Assembly: GCA_021295815.1 (NCBI GenBank)
Contig: JAGWBQ010000019.1
Location: forward strand, 6,476 to 46,379
Origin: Gemmatimonadota bacterium
GTDB lineage: Bacteria; Gemmatimonadota; Gemmatimonadetes; Longimicrobiales; Gaopeijiaceae
Direction: 5' to 3'
DNA length: 39,904 nt
Shown here: positions 25,482-32,915 of the stretch, piece by piece
Layout: each line of letters begins with the position of its first letter
Numbering within the stretch: position 1 is the stretch's first letter
Program-made: the position numbers and the translations under genes
The notes under the pieces: model-generated
What the model was told of the DNA's origin: nothing
Databases searched by the model: none
What the model saw: the letters and a program-made list of their open reading frames with translations, nothing else

Positions 25482-25565
25482 TGGCGGGAACGAGGTAACG
25501 GCCGCCGCCTGGCGGCCCCCTTTCCCGGGTCCGCGAGCCGTGCCTCGCGGGAGCAGTTCCCGCCA
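25482..25565 (+). other. predicted three-way-junction RNA element, unknown class
   Basis: A nested structure of perfect stems. P1 is TGGCGGGAAC (25482-25491) with GTTCCCGCCA (25556-25565), 10 bp. It encloses P2, GGCCGCC/GGCGGCC (25500-25506 with 25511-25517, tetraloop GCCT), and P3, CCGCGAG/CTCGCGG (25531-25537 with 25544-25550). The junction strands are GAGGTAAC, CCCTTTCCCGGGT and GAGCA. It lies 7 nt after one stop codon and 54 nt before the S9 peptidase start. I do not recognise a known riboswitch core. It could be a cis-regulatory leader, a small RNA or a REP-like element. Confidence 0.55.
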
Positions 25566-25618
25566 ACCAGGGGTAGCCGAGCGACGAACGCCGACCGTTT
25601 TCCCAAGGAGCTTTCCGC

Positions 25619-27793
25619 ATGCGACTCTTCCTCGCCAGGACCGCGACCCTGGCAGTCCTTCCGCTTTCGTGGTTCGCCGTATCCGAAGCGGAGGGGCAGC
25701 AGCTCCGGCAGCTCCTCGCCAGCGATTACGAACGCGCCGAAAGCCGCCTTCAGAGCCACGTGTCGGACCTCGTGGCCGGCGACGTCGGCTCTTACCGGTG
25801 GCTGGCGGACGGTTCGTTCCGGTTCGGCGTCTCCGGAGCACCGGGCGCACCTGACCGTGTCTTCATCGCCGACCCGCGAACGGGCACGACGACGGCCGTG
25901 TCCGAGCTTCCTCGCGCTCCTGCCGACCCGCGGACCCGCCGAGAGCTCGTCGTCTCGCCCTCGGGTGGACGTGCGGTCTTCATCCGCGACCACGATCTCT
26001 GGCTGCGCGAGCTCGACAGCGGGGAGGAGAAGCGGTTGACCGCGGACGGAATCGAGGACTTCGGCTGGGGAACCAACAACGCCGGCTGGGTCCGGGGCCC
26101 GGGTCCCGTGGTGAAGTGGTCTCCGGACTCGCGGAGGATCGCCACCTTCAAGCACGATTCCCGCGGTGTGGGACACATGACGCTTGTCAGCACGAAGGTG
26201 GGGCACCCCGAGGTGGATCGCTGGCGCTATCCCCTGCCCGAGGACACCGTCATCTTCCGTATTCACCGAGCGGTGATCGACGTCGAGGCTCCGGCGGGAG
26301 AGGGAATCGTCCATCTCGCCATGCCCCCCGACCAGCATCGGACCACCTGCTCCGACCACGTTGTCTGCGGGGGCGAGCTCGGTGACGCCGAGTGGTCGGC
26401 CGACGGCCGCACCCTGGCTTTCGTTTCCAGCTCCCGCGACCACAAGCGCGCCGTCATGCGCATCGCCGACGCCGAGACCGGGGAGGTGCGCGATCTCTTC
26501 ACCGAGACCGAAGAGACCTTCATACATTCGATCGGCTGGCGCTTCCTCTCCGGGACGAACGAAATCCTCTGGTACAGCCGACGCGACGGCTGGGGGCATC
26601 TCCACCTCTACGACACCGAGAGCGGCGAAGCGGTCAGGCGGGTGACCTCCGGCGACTGGACCGTGCTCGACATCGTCTCCGTGGACGAGGACAGGCGCGA
26701 AGTCTGGTTCACCGCAGGAGGTCGCGAGCCCGGCGACCCTTATTTTCACTACCTCTACCGAGCCGGCCTCGACGGCGGCGCCCCGGTGCTGCTCACGCCC
26801 GATTCGGCCCATCACGCCGTCTCCGTGGGCCCGAATCACGCCTACTTTTACGACGAGCGTTCGACCCCGACGACGCCCCCGACGGCGGTCCTCCGCGACC
26901 GAAACGGCGAGGTGGCGGTCGAGCTGGCCCGAGCCGACATCTCGGCCCTGGAGGCGACCGGATGGACGCCGCCGCTTCCCTTCGCGGTCAAGGCCCGAGA
27001 CGGCGAGACCGATCTCCGCGGACTGCTCTTCCGCCCGTCGAAATTCGACCCGCAGAATAGCTATCCGGTGGTCAACTACCTCTACCCGGGTCCTCAGAGC
27101 GGCAGCGTGGGCAGCCGCGCCTTCCGCACCGCTCACCGGGACCTGCAGGCGATCGCCGAGCTCGGCTTCGTGGTCATCGAGCTCGACGCCATGGGGACGC
27201 CCGGACGATCGAAGGCGTTCCACGAGTTCTACTACGGCGACATGGGTGACAACGGCATACCCGATCAGATCGCCGGAATCCGGCAGCTCGCAGAGCGCCA
27301 CTCCTGGATCGACCTCGACCGGGTCGGCATCTACGGTCACTCGGGGGGCGGGTTCGCCGCAGCCGGTGCGATCCTGCGCCATCCGGACTTCTACCACGTC
27401 GCGGTTTCGCAGGCGGGCAACCACGACAACCGCAACTACGAGGACGATTGGGGCGAGAAGTGGCAGGGGCTGCTGGAAGAGTACGAGGACGGCACCACCA
27501 ACTACGACAATCAGGCGAACCAGCTCCAGGCCGGCAATCTGCGCGGCAAGCTGCTGCTCGCGCACGGAACTCTCGACACCAACGTTCCGCACTCCAGCAC
27601 CATGCTCGTGGTCGACGCGCTGATCGCCGCCAACAAGGACTTCGACCTGCTTCTGCTTCCCAACCGCGGTCACGGTTTCGGCAACGAACCCTACATGATG
27701 CGGAGGCGCTGGGACTACTTCGTGCGCCATCTCCTGAACGCCGAACCGCCTGCGGGCTACGAGATCGGCAGGTGGGAACGCCCTGTGGGGTAG
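25619..27793 (+). CDS. S9 family dipeptidyl peptidase IV-like serine peptidase
   Basis: A 724-residue secreted peptidase with a signal peptide (LARTATLAVLPLSWFAVSEA) and AAGGAG 8 nt upstream of its ATG. The N-terminal beta-propeller (DPPIV_N, about residues 90-450) shows GWVRGPGPVVKWSPDSRRIATF and DAEWSADGRTLAFVSS blades. The C-terminal alpha/beta-hydrolase has an intact triad: Ser575 in GHSGGG, Asp653 in GTLDTNVP, His685 in NRGHGF. Members remove dipeptides from oligopeptide N-termini, often after proline. The active site is periplasmic or outer-surface by inference. The next gene's predicted GTG start overlaps its end by 22 nt. Confidence 0.93.
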   Translation: MRLFLARTATLAVLPLSWFAVSEAEGQQLRQLLASDYERAESRLQSHVSDLVAGDVGSYRWLADGSFRFGVSGAPGAPDRVFIADPRTGTTTAVSELPRAPADPRTRRELVVSPSGGRAVFIRDHDLWLRELDSGEEKRLTADGIEDFGWGTNNAGWVRGPGPVVKWSPDSRRIATFKHDSRGVGHMTLVSTKVGHPEVDRWRYPLPEDTVIFRIHRAVIDVEAPAGEGIVHLAMPPDQHRTTCSDHVVCGGELGDAEWSADGRTLAFVSSSRDHKRAVMRIADAETGEVRDLFTETEETFIHSIGWRFLSGTNEILWYSRRDGWGHLHLYDTESGEAVRRVTSGDWTVLDIVSVDEDRREVWFTAGGREPGDPYFHYLYRAGLDGGAPVLLTPDSAHHAVSVGPNHAYFYDERSTPTTPPTAVLRDRNGEVAVELARADISALEATGWTPPLPFAVKARDGETDLRGLLFRPSKFDPQNSYPVVNYLYPGPQSGSVGSRAFRTAHRDLQAIAELGFVVIELDAMGTPGRSKAFHEFYYGDMGDNGIPDQIAGIRQLAERHSWIDLDRVGIYGHSGGGFAAAGAILRHPDFYHVAVSQAGNHDNRNYEDDWGEKWQGLLEEYEDGTTNYDNQANQLQAGNLRGKLLLAHGTLDTNVPHSSTMLVVDALIAANKDFDLLLLPNRGHGFGNEPYMMRRRWDYFVRHLLNAEPPAGYEIGRWERPVG

Positions 27794-29814
27794 CGCGACG
27801 CGGTTCCGCAACTGCACGCGGCGCGACGGGCCGGCGCGACCGTCTGGGCGTCGTCGTCCTGCTGGGCGTCGCATTTTTCGGCTGTCATCCGGCGCTGCGC
27901 CTCTCTCCGAACGACGCCGACCGGGTGCTCGATCGGCACACGCTCGCGGCTCCCGACCCCGGGCAGCCCGGGCCCTTGGAGGTGCTCACCCTTTATTACG
28001 GCAGCGGCACGGACCTGAGGCGACCCGAGTACCGGGACTCGGTGAGCATCGTCACACCTGCGGTCGACGCCTCCAAGCTCGTCGATCTCGGGAGCTCGGC
28101 AGACGAGCGGAACGACTACTGGGGCTTCACGCCCGAGGAAATGCCGCTCAACGCCCGCGTGTGGTATCCTGCGGGCGACGGCCCCTTCCCGCTCGTGCTC
28201 GTGGTCCACGGCAACCACAACATGCGCGACTTCTCGGATCCGGGATACGACTACCTGGGCAATCTGCTGGCGAGCCGAGGCTACATCCTCGCCAGCGTCG
28301 ACGAGAACTTCATCAACGGCGGCATCAGGGGCGAGAACGACGCGCGCGGCTGGTTTCTGCTCAAACACATCGAGCAGTTCGAGCGCTTCAACGAAGAGTC
28401 CGGCAATCCCTTCTTCGGTCGAGTGGCGATGGACCGGATCGCCCTCATCGGCCATTCGCGCGGCGGTGAGGCCGTGGCCAACGCCGCAGCCTTCAACCGG
28501 CTCGCCCGCTACCCGGACGACGCCACCGTCGTCTTCGACTTCGAGTACGGTATCCGGGGCATCGTCTCGATCGCGCCCGTCGACGGCCAATACCTGCCCA
28601 CAGGCCGCAAGGTCGTGGCGAAGGACCTGAGCTACCTGACCTTCCACGGTTCGCACGACGGCGACGTGACGAGCTTCCACGGCCTGCGACTCTACGACCG
28701 TGTCGTGCTCGGCGATCCCGACGAGATGCGCTTCAAGTCTGCCGTATACGTCTACCGCGCCAATCACGGCCAGTGGAACACGGTCTGGGGGGCTCACGAC
28801 CGGGGGCCGCGCAGCGGACGTTCGCTCGACCTCCGTTCGCTGATCACACCCGAGGAGCAGCGCCGGTTCGCGGAGATCTACGTGTCGGCCTTCCTGGAAG
28901 CGGTGTTGAAGGACAACCTCGACTATCTCCCCATATTCCGGGATCACCGCGTCATCGGCGACTGGCTGCCCAAGACCATGTACGTGACCCGCTTCGAGAC
29001 CAACGCGTTCCGGGAGCTGGCCTCCTTCGAGGAGGACATCGATGTCGAGACCGGCACGGCCGCAGGCGTCGGGCTGCGCGGCGACTCCCTCTCGACCTGG
29101 AAGGAATCCACCTTGACGCTGAGGTCGAGCAACCGGGCCACCACCTCCTCCTCGCAGGAATCCCAGGCGGTGACGGTCGGATGGAGCGCCGGGGGCGAAG
29201 ACGAGGACGACGAGAGCGACGGCGACGGCGGACCCACCCCGTCGGAAGGTGATCGCTCCGGAAGCTCAGGCGCCGAGAGCGATCCGGCCCTGAACGACGG
29301 GGCGGGAGACGGGGCGGCCGCAGCAACTCGCGGACTGCCGGATGACCGGGAAGCCAGGTTCGCGGTCGAGTTGCCTGCTCGGATGGCGGCCCGCTGGGCT
29401 CTGGGCAGGCTCCATTCCTTCAATTTCTCTCTCTCGCCGACTCGGCGGGGCCGGGGCGATCAGTCCGACTCCGCCGCCGCGCCGCCGCTGGTCTGGGTGG
29501 AGGCCGCGGATGACGCCGGCCGAACCGCCCGGCTCGCCGTCGCCGACTACGGCGCCCTCCGGCTTCCGCTCGACATCTACATTCTCAGACGACGAGACCG
29601 GGAGCGGGAAAGCTACGCCAACCAGTGGGAACTGACGCTCCAGGATTACGCGATACCCCTCGGGGATTTCCTCGAAGCCGAACCCGAGCTGAGCCTCAGG
29701 AGGCTGGTCGAACTTCGCTTCGTCTTTGATCGGAGCGAAGACGGCGAGGTGGTGATCGACCGGATCGGTATCAGCGAACTGCACCCGGAGTTCTGGACGG
29801 CCCGCTACCGGTAG
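27772..29814 (+). CDS. alpha/beta-hydrolase lipoprotein with C-terminal accessory domain
   Basis: A 680-residue protein. The GTG at 27772 is the only standard start that precedes the lipoprotein signal (Arg-rich n-region, LGVVVLLGVAF core, lipobox FFGC). It overlaps the S9 peptidase by 22 nt. The hydrolase core has a strand PLVLVVHGNHNMRD (oxyanion region) and a nucleophile elbow GHSRGGEA with Ser229; SHDGDVTS and NHGQWNT are candidate acid and histidine regions. It resembles PET-hydrolase/lipase-like or acetyl-xylan-esterase-like bacterial hydrolases, but the substrate cannot be assigned. Residues around 29188-29338 form a D/E/S/G-rich low-complexity linker. A beta-rich C-terminal domain with carbohydrate-binding-like character follows. 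Confidence 0.78.
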   Translation: MGTPCGVARRGSATARGATGRRDRLGVVVLLGVAFFGCHPALRLSPNDADRVLDRHTLAAPDPGQPGPLEVLTLYYGSGTDLRRPEYRDSVSIVTPAVDASKLVDLGSSADERNDYWGFTPEEMPLNARVWYPAGDGPFPLVLVVHGNHNMRDFSDPGYDYLGNLLASRGYILASVDENFINGGIRGENDARGWFLLKHIEQFERFNEESGNPFFGRVAMDRIALIGHSRGGEAVANAAAFNRLARYPDDATVVFDFEYGIRGIVSIAPVDGQYLPTGRKVVAKDLSYLTFHGSHDGDVTSFHGLRLYDRVVLGDPDEMRFKSAVYVYRANHGQWNTVWGAHDRGPRSGRSLDLRSLITPEEQRRFAEIYVSAFLEAVLKDNLDYLPIFRDHRVIGDWLPKTMYVTRFETNAFRELASFEEDIDVETGTAAGVGLRGDSLSTWKESTLTLRSSNRATTSSSQESQAVTVGWSAGGEDEDDESDGDGGPTPSEGDRSGSSGAESDPALNDGAGDGAAAATRGLPDDREARFAVELPARMAARWALGRLHSFNFSLSPTRRGRGDQSDSAAAPPLVWVEAADDAGRTARLAVADYGALRLPLDIYILRRRDRERESYANQWELTLQDYAIPLGDFLEAEPELSLRRLVELRFVFDRSEDGEVVIDRIGISELHPEFWTARYR

Positions 29815-29817
29815 TCC

Positions 29818-30984
29818 TCAGCGCCAGGCCAGCCCGAAGCGGTGGGTGCCGCCCGCCTCCGCCCAGTCGACGGGCTGAAAGCCCCATTCCAGGGCAATCT
29901 CGTCCCCCCAGAACGAAAACCCGAGCGTGACGGGCGAGGCCCCGCCCGCGACGACCCTGCGCAGTCCCGCCCGAGCCACGAAAGTCCGCCCCGAAACCGG
30001 CCAGTAGCCGACCTCGACGCCGCCGGCCGGAATGGTGGCGGAGCCGAGCACGCTGAGCTCGCCCGCGAACCCCAGGTCGAGAGGACCCGCCTGGATTCCG
30101 TACCTGCCCAGACCCACCCTCATCCGCCGCGGCTCGGCGTTCAGCTTCTCGCGCCCGAGGTTCTGATAGGAAGCCGCCACGGTCACACCGACCAGCTCCG
30201 TCGAGACACCCAGGTCGACGAGCGGCTCCCGCCATCGCGCGCTTCCCAGGCCCTCCTCGGCCAGCTTCGTCGTCACCCCGATGTCGAGCGGTCCCAGCTC
30301 GCGGGCATAGCCCAAGTGGACCGAGAGCGTCGAAGCCCCCGAGCCGCCGCCGCGAATTATCTCGCCCTGCCCCAGGTCGACGGGAGAAACGTGGGAGCCG
30401 ACCGGCGACCAGGAGTGGTGGGCGCTCAAGGGAACGACGGTGTAATCGCTAATGCGCAGCGAGTTCACCCCCAGGGCGACGGTGCCTCCGTGCCAGGACC
30501 GGGCCGCGGCCAAGGTCGCCTGGACGGCGTCGCCGCTCCAGAACTGGAGTTGGGCCCCGAACCCCCTGGCACCGCCGTTCACGACGGCGGGATGGTAGAA
30601 GACCGCGTCGGCCCGTGACGCACCGAGCTGGTAGGCGCCGCCCAGCCCCAAAGCCCGCACCGAAGCGCTCGCCCAAGGGATGCGCGGGAATTCGGACGTG
30701 GACTGACCGAAGGCCGGGGCGGCCATCGAGAGAACGGCGACGACCAGGGCAAGAACGCTTGTCGGCAGGGCAAGATCGCTGACCTTGACGCCCTTGCAAC
30801 GACGACACCGATAGACCCGGCGGCGGCGAACGTATGCGAGATCCGGGCGGGGCGGCACCTCGTCGGCGTCCATCGGGCCGCCGCACCGAACACACCTGTC
30901 ATCCAGCGCATTCCCGGATTCGGAAGGCCGTGCGGAACGAGCCTCGGAGCGCGCATTGGAAGCGGAAGACTTGCGTTCAACCAT
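29818..30984 (-). CDS. zinc-ribbon N-terminus joined to PorV/PQ-type outer-membrane barrel
   Basis: A 388-residue ORF whose C-terminal 290 residues look like a PorV/PorQ- or FadL-like outer-membrane beta-barrel (AGLRRVVAGGASPVTLGFSF, ending FGLAWR with a terminal aromatic strand). The signal-peptide-like segment LPTSVLALVVAVLSMAAPAFG is at residues 73-93, not at the N-terminus. Before it lies a charged, cysteine-paired segment: CVRCGG and CRRCKG, a four-Cys zinc-ribbon pattern. No ATG, GTG or TTG in frame occurs between the ribbon and the hydrophobic segment, so the N-terminal part cannot be removed by choosing another start. An ATG at 30984 has a TATA-like stretch (30991-30996) a few nt upstream. 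It is convergent with the hydrolase, with 3 nt between stops. Confidence 0.65.
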   Translation of the reverse strand: MVERKSSASNARSEARSARPSESGNALDDRCVRCGGPMDADEVPPRPDLAYVRRRRVYRCRRCKGVKVSDLALPTSVLALVVAVLSMAAPAFGQSTSEFPRIPWASASVRALGLGGAYQLGASRADAVFYHPAVVNGGARGFGAQLQFWSGDAVQATLAAARSWHGGTVALGVNSLRISDYTVVPLSAHHSWSPVGSHVSPVDLGQGEIIRGGGSGASTLSVHLGYARELGPLDIGVTTKLAEEGLGSARWREPLVDLGVSTELVGVTVAASYQNLGREKLNAEPRRMRVGLGRYGIQAGPLDLGFAGELSVLGSATIPAGGVEVGYWPVSGRTFVARAGLRRVVAGGASPVTLGFSFWGDEIALEWGFQPVDWAEAGGTHRFGLAWR

Positions 30985-31095
30985 GGTTCCCTATAAGGTA
31001 AGCGGCGCAAATGTCGCCGGAACGCCGGAGCAGCTCCACCCGCTCCCGCGCCGACCTCGCCCTCGCCGAAGGGCGTACACTCGAAATGGAAACTA

Positions 31096-31311
31096 GTGGC
31101 GAAAGAAGCAATAGCGATCGAAGGAACCGTAAAGGAGGTGTTGCCAAACGCGACCTTCCGAGTTCTGCTCGAGAACGGACACGAGATCCTGACCTACCTC
31201 TCCGGCAAGATGCGGCAGAATTACATCCGCGTCCTGGAGGGCGATCGGGTCAAGTGCGAACTCTCTCCTTACGATCTTTCACGCGGTCGCATCACGTACC
31301 GCTACAAGTAG
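31096..31311 (+). CDS. infA: translation initiation factor IF-1
   Basis: A 71-residue S1/OB-fold protein. The GTG start gives [20 protein letters not shown], which matches the universal IF-1 N-terminus. [41 protein letters not shown] and the YRYK end are canonical. It occupies the ribosomal A site and assists IF-2 and IF-3 during 30S initiation. It is monocistronic, outside the usual ribosomal-protein context. A poor -10-like TACACT lies about 22 nt upstream. Confidence 0.97.
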   Translation: MAKEAIAIEGTVKEVLPNATFRVLLENGHEILTYLSGKMRQNYIRVLEGDRVKCELSPYDLSRGRITYRYK

Positions 31312-31445
31312 CCGTCGAGGGCGAACCGCCCCTAACCCGGACCGCCCGAAACCCGGGATTCCCGGGGTGCGTACCATGCGGACATCCCGGCGACGTCGAC
31401 CCCGGCGGCGCCGAACCCCTCCTCCCGCACTTACGGAGCTCCTGA

Positions 31446-31643
31446 ATGCGCAACTTCGCCTACGCAGCCATGGGCGGCGCCGTCGTTCTCCTGGCGCTCA
31501 AGCTGCTCGCGCCTCTGGTCCTGCCCATCTTCGGCATACTCTTCGGCATCTTCGCCACCTTCCTCAAGGTCGCCCTCATCGGCGCCGGCGTCTGGCTCCT
31601 CTGGAGGTTCATGAAGAGCCAGAAGAAAGGCGACTGCTGCTGA
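31446..31643 (+). CDS. small two-TM membrane protein, unknown
   Basis: A 65-residue protein that is almost wholly hydrophobic: GGAVVLLALKLLAPLVLPIFGILFGIFATF, then VALIGAGVWLLWRF, ending in a charged KSQKKGDCC tail with a terminal CC pair. It is probably an inner-membrane hairpin with the basic tail in the cytoplasm. No family is recognised. It follows infA by 134 nt, in the same direction, and a convergent hairpin follows. Confidence 0.65.
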   Translation: MRNFAYAAMGGAVVLLALKLLAPLVLPIFGILFGIFATFLKVALIGAGVWLLWRFMKSQKKGDCC

Positions 31644-31681
31644 CGGTTCCGGCCGGGCCTCAAGGGCCGGTCCCGCGAAAC

Positions 31682-31708
31682 GGTCGGCGGCGGCTTCTCG
31701 CCGCGACC
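31682..31708. terminator. hairpin between convergent small-membrane and K+-channel genes
   Basis: GGTCG (31682-31686) and CGGCG (31688-31692), with one bulged G between them, pair with CGCCG (31699-31703) and CGACC (31704-31708) across a GCTTCT loop. It lies inside an 84-nt gap between two convergent stops, so termination in both directions is plausible. No U-tract is seen. Confidence 0.5.
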
Positions 31709-31727
31709 TCCATCTCCGGCGGCGGCT

Positions 31728-32495
31728 TCAGTCCTTCATTCCGGTGTTCGGATTCCGGACGTCCATTTCCAGGTATTCCACCAGCGACAGCGCGGTGCTC
31801 ACCGACGGACTGACCACCTGGTCGGCTCCGGCCCGCTTCATCTTGGCTACCGACTCCTCGTTCCGAACCCTCGCGACTATCCGCAGGCCTTCGGGACCCA
31901 GAGTCCGAGCCGAAAGGCAGACGAAGAGCGAATCGGCATCTCGCGTCAGGCAGGCGACGAGTCCCACGGCACGGGTCACGCCGGCCCTCCGAAGCACCTC
32001 GTCCGAGGTCGCGTCGCCGCGGTAAAGGTCCTCTCCGCCCCCGTCCTCCTTCAGTTGCCTTATCTTACCCTCGTCGACCTCGATCATCACGCATCGAAGG
32101 CCGTCCGCGCGGATCTTGCCGGCCACCAACCGACCCGTCCTGCCGGCGCCGCACACGATAACGTGACCGTTCACTCTTCTCAGCTCCCTGCCGATGGACC
32201 AGTCGCCCAACGCCCGTTTGAGGTCGTACTCAACCAAGGCCTCGGTTATGGTCGCGAACCAGACGGCGATCGCGGTGATGCCCGCCACGAGCAGCGATAG
32301 GGTGAGCGCGCGACCAGCCGTCGAAAGTGGAAAAATCTCGCTGTAACCTACTGCGGAGACGGTTATCGCCGCCATGTACAGGGAATCTCCCAGGGACTGC
32401 CCTTCGATGAGCATGTACCCGATCGTTCCCCCCGAGACCACGAAGACGACGAAGCACGCAGCCAGCATGAGTCGCCGGACCCACTTCCTCAGCAT
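31728..32495 (-). CDS. two-TM potassium channel with RCK_N domain
   Basis: A 255-residue channel protein. TM1 is about residues 9-30 and TM2 about 63-85, with the pore loop between. The filter TVSAVGYSE replaces the canonical TTVGYGD. A RCK_N/TrkA-N Rossmann domain follows (about residues 105-230): HVIVCGAGRTGRLVA as GxGxxG, with MIEVDEGKI ending strand beta-2 in an acidic residue, typical of NAD(H)-type binding. There is no RCK_C/TrkA-C domain: the protein ends about 25 residues after RCK_N. It is presumably a tetrameric inner-membrane K+ channel gated by ligand. Divergent from HU. Confidence 0.88.
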   Translation of the reverse strand: MLRKWVRRLMLAACFVVFVVSGGTIGYMLIEGQSLGDSLYMAAITVSAVGYSEIFPLSTAGRALTLSLLVAGITAIAVWFATITEALVEYDLKRALGDWSIGRELRRVNGHVIVCGAGRTGRLVAGKIRADGLRCVMIEVDEGKIRQLKEDGGGEDLYRGDATSDEVLRRAGVTRAVGLVACLTRDADSLFVCLSARTLGPEGLRIVARVRNEESVAKMKRAGADQVVSPSVSTALSLVEYLEMDVRNPNTGMKD

Positions 32496-32541
32496 AGCGG
32501 TTCGCGTTCGCCGAGCCTTGGGTGTCGGTGCGCACGGGTGG

Positions 32542-32570
32542 TTGCGGTTTGGTTACGCATTCGCCATTAT
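32542..32570 (+). promoter_or_regulatory. candidate sigma-70 promoter for HU gene
   Basis: TTGCGG (32542-32547), a 17-bp spacer and CATTAT (32565-32570) lie 64 nt upstream of the HU ATG, in the only AT-rich spot of the divergent gap. The match is partial: 3/6 for the -35 and 4/6 for the -10. Confidence 0.35.
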
Positions 32571-32633
32571 ATGAGGTGAAGGGCTCATCCACGCCCGTTC
32601 GGAGTCACTCCAACCCCAGAGGAATCCCTCCCG

Positions 32634-32915
32634 ATGAACAAGTCCGATCTTGCCGCCGCGGTAGCCGCCAAGGCCTCCATCTCGAGAAAAGAGGCCATGG
32701 ACGCCGTAAACGCGATCTTCTCCTCCGACGACGGCGCCATAGTCGAGGCGCTCCGTAACGGCGACCGCGTTCAGGTTATCGGCTTCGGCACCTTCGAGCG
32801 ACGCAGCCGCGCCGCGCGCACCGGCCGGAACCCGGCCACCGGCGCGACCATCGAGATCGCGGCGTCGCAGTACCCCGCCTTCCGGGCCGGAAAAGGCCTC
32901 AAGGACGCTTTCTAG
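32634..32915 (+). CDS. hup: HU family DNA-binding protein
   Basis: A 93-residue HU/IHF-fold nucleoid protein. MNKSDLAAAVAAKASISRKEAMDAVNAIF is the helical dimerisation part. VQVIGFGTFERRSRAARTGRNPATG is the conserved beta-arm entry with the GFGTF motif and the Pro tip of the arm. It ends with AGKGLKDAF. It bends DNA as a dimer. GAGGAA lies about 12 nt upstream of the ATG. Its stop overlaps the end of the convergent DEAD-box-like gene by 17 bp. Confidence 0.95.
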   Translation: MNKSDLAAAVAAKASISRKEAMDAVNAIFSSDDGAIVEALRNGDRVQVIGFGTFERRSRAARTGRNPATGATIEIAASQYPAFRAGKGLKDAF

